A stretch of DNA of 7,895 bases, taken from the NCBI GenBank assembly GCA_002591705.1, contig PAAB01000038.1, forward strand, positions 1 to 7,895. Reading direction: 5' to 3'. Below the pieces are notes generated by a model. It saw only the letters and a list, made by a program, of their open reading frames with translations. It had not been told where the DNA came from and did not search any database. The stretch is from Phycisphaerae bacterium (lineage in GTDB: Bacteria > Planctomycetota > Phycisphaerae > Phycisphaerales > SM1A02). This document shows, piece after piece, positions 5,945 through 7,895 of the stretch. Every line of letters starts with the position of its first letter. The first letter of the stretch is position 1. The position numbers and the translations under genes were made by a program.

Positions 5945-6735
5945 CGATCATGCACCAGCAGGTTCAGAAGATCTTGCAACTCCGACTTGGTCACCAATGC
6001 ATCCGTCACAGTCGATTCAGCCTCCTTCACGAGCGCGCGGGCAAAGCGCCGTTTGACGGTCACCATCATGTTCGCCGCCTGGGCGGCGTCCAGAATTCTC
6101 CAGTTGGCGATGAGATGCTCGTAGGGTTCGGGAGACTCTCCATAGAGCTTCGGCCGCACCACCCGACGGACGAACACCTCCCAATACGCCTCCTGTCCCC
6201 TTCGCATGCAGTCGATTCGCACTTTTTCCAGAACTTGACGTACCAGACTCGCCGCCCACTGGGCGTGAAAGGCCGATTCGGGATCCTGATCGCGGCTGAT
6301 GGCGGACCACGCCCCTTCGCCTTCGTCCAAGGAGAGCGGTGACGGCATGGCTCTGCCGTCGGGGCCGATCGGAGCCCGCTTTCTTCGGGTCGCGTGCCGA
6401 TGCTGTTCACGCACGTAGTTCGACACGGACTTCAGGAGCAGCGAACGGAATCGGCCTCGTTCCGGGGTTGCGGTCTGAAGCAGGTTTCGGCCGAGCAGTA
6501 CGTCACAGAGAAAACCCTGCGTGAGATCGGTTGCCTCGTCGACCGATTTTCCGCTGCTGCGGATGAAGGCGAAGACGGCCGGCCAGTACCGCTGAACCAA
6601 TCCGTCCATTGCAGCGTTCGAACGCCACTCCTGCCCCGAGGCGGCGTCCATGATCATGGACCAGTTGGTCCTGGAATAGCCCATGGCATCCGTCTTTTCC
6701 GGATCGGGCATTGGACCACTCGGCAGTGCAGACAT
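5941..6735 (-). CDS. ECF-like RNA polymerase sigma factor
   Basis: Protein of 264 residues expected to direct RNA polymerase to a specific set of promoters. Region 2 is recognisable: LVQRYWPAVFAFIRSSGKS at 46-64, then DEATDLTQGFLCDVLL at 66-81 and ERGRFRSLLLKSVSNYVREQ at 92-111. This RYW / DLTQGF / RGRFRS pattern is typical of sigma factors abundant in planctomycetes. A basic, low-complexity linker (about 112-150) leads to a C-terminal part (about 160-258) in place of region 4. Its ending, AESTVTDALVTKSELQDLLNLL, fits the usual tail of this family, but a textbook helix-turn-helix is hard to see. The ATG at 6735-6733 is chosen because AGGAG lies just upstream; the frame is open to a TTG at 6750, which falls before that site. 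The stop overlaps the next gene by 4 nt. No anti-sigma gene that I can recognise is next to it. The target regulon is unknown. Confidence 0.85.
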   Translation of the reverse strand: MSALPSGPMPDPEKTDAMGYSRTNWSMIMDAASGQEWRSNAAMDGLVQRYWPAVFAFIRSSGKSVDEATDLTQGFLCDVLLGRNLLQTATPERGRFRSLLLKSVSNYVREQHRHATRRKRAPIGPDGRAMPSPLSLDEGEGAWSAISRDQDPESAFHAQWAASLVRQVLEKVRIDCMRRGQEAYWEVFVRRVVRPKLYGESPEPYEHLIANWRILDAAQAANMMVTVKRRFARALVKEAESTVTDALVTKSELQDLLNLLVHDR

Positions 6736-6821
6736 ACGGTTCTCCTGCAAAGGACAACCGTAGAGTGGCCCGGAACCATTCCTTCGGCCCGATTTCCTGC
6801 CAAATAATCACTGCGGACCAT

Positions 6822-6850
6822 TTGACCAGTCGAAATTCAATGATTATGAT
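6822..6850 (+). promoter_or_regulatory. predicted sigma-70 promoter of ahcY
   Basis: TTGACC (6822-6827) and TATGAT (6845-6850) match the -35 and -10 consensus at five of six bases each, with an ideal 17-bp spacer, inside an AT-rich patch of otherwise GC-rich DNA. Transcription would start near 6857, giving a leader of about 41 nt to the TTG at 6898. On the other strand CATAAT (6848-6843) overlaps the -10 and could serve the divergent sigma gene, though I find no -35 for it. Confidence 0.6.
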
Positions 6851-6876
6851 CCATATATCCGAATAGATGGATGGAT
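6849..6876. repeat. inverted and tandem ATGGAT motifs at the ahcY transcription start
   Basis: ATCCAT at 6849-6854 is the reverse complement of ATGGAT at 6867-6872, which is repeated in overlapping tandem at 6871-6876. The arms flank the predicted +1 position, where an operator or a small 5' hairpin might sit. The stem is only six AT-rich pairs, so chance is quite possible. Confidence 0.25.
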
Positions 6877-6885
6877 TTACTCTCT

Positions 6886-6890
6886 GGAGA
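6886..6890 (+). promoter_or_regulatory. ribosome binding site deciding the TTG start of ahcY
   Basis: GGAGA followed by seven bases and then TTG at 6898 is a good match to the anti-Shine-Dalgarno sequence at normal spacing. The in-frame ATG at 6871 lies only about 14 nt from the predicted transcription start and has no such site, so the TTG is preferred. Confidence 0.55.
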
Positions 6891-6897
6891 TTTCACC

Positions 6898-7895
<998 letters not shown>

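Noticed and set aside
6658..6671. GGACCA-GT-TGGTCC inverted repeat
   Set aside because: It lies inside the sigma factor coding sequence with no positional reason to be an operator; one short exact dyad is expected by chance.
6851..6897. A SAH or SAM riboswitch in the ahcY leader
   Set aside because: The predicted leader is only about 41 nt and shows no conserved riboswitch core, so it is too short and unstructured.

Overview
The window is GC-rich, densely packed bacterial chromosome, and most of it is one strand of tightly spaced genes. Several features suggest a planctomycete, possibly of the Phycisphaerae type: a sigma factor of the RYW...DLTQGF type that is common in that phylum, GTG and TTG starts, a run of ATGA/GTGA stop-start overlaps, and a long-form adenosylhomocysteinase. 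This is an inference from style and gene families, since there is no rRNA or other marker here.

Layout from right to left. At the right edge the only plus-strand gene, adenosylhomocysteinase (ahcY, 6898 to beyond 7895), runs off the window. It is preceded by a near-consensus sigma-70 promoter in a small AT-rich island. Divergent from it, on the minus strand, an ECF-like sigma factor (6735-5941) overlaps by 4 nt an unrecognised 140-residue protein (5944-5522). After a 103-nt gap come the ATP synthase epsilon subunit (atpC, 5418-4999), the segregation and condensation protein ScpB (4953-4273), a DUF58 protein (4255-3089), a TgpA-like membrane transglutaminase (3092-852) and a class I SAM-dependent methyltransferase (855-151). 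The last three are linked by a 17-nt-or-less scpB/DUF58 gap and two 4-nt overlaps, so atpC to methyltransferase looks like one transcription unit. A possible further minus-strand gene begins at 44 and leaves the window.

Functionally the strip mixes housekeeping parts separated from their usual partners (atpC without the other atp genes, scpB without scpA) with a DUF58-TgpA envelope or proteolysis-type module that lacks an adjacent MoxR ATPase. The sigma factor plus unknown protein form a separate regulatory pair. AhcY removes the S-adenosylhomocysteine that methyltransferases such as the one at the left produce, but the two genes are not linked in an operon.

No mobile element, CRISPR array, rRNA or tRNA is visible. 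I found no self-contained novel system. The least explained parts are the 140-residue partner of the sigma factor, the rearranged housekeeping gene order, and small dyads or hairpins at most gene junctions.
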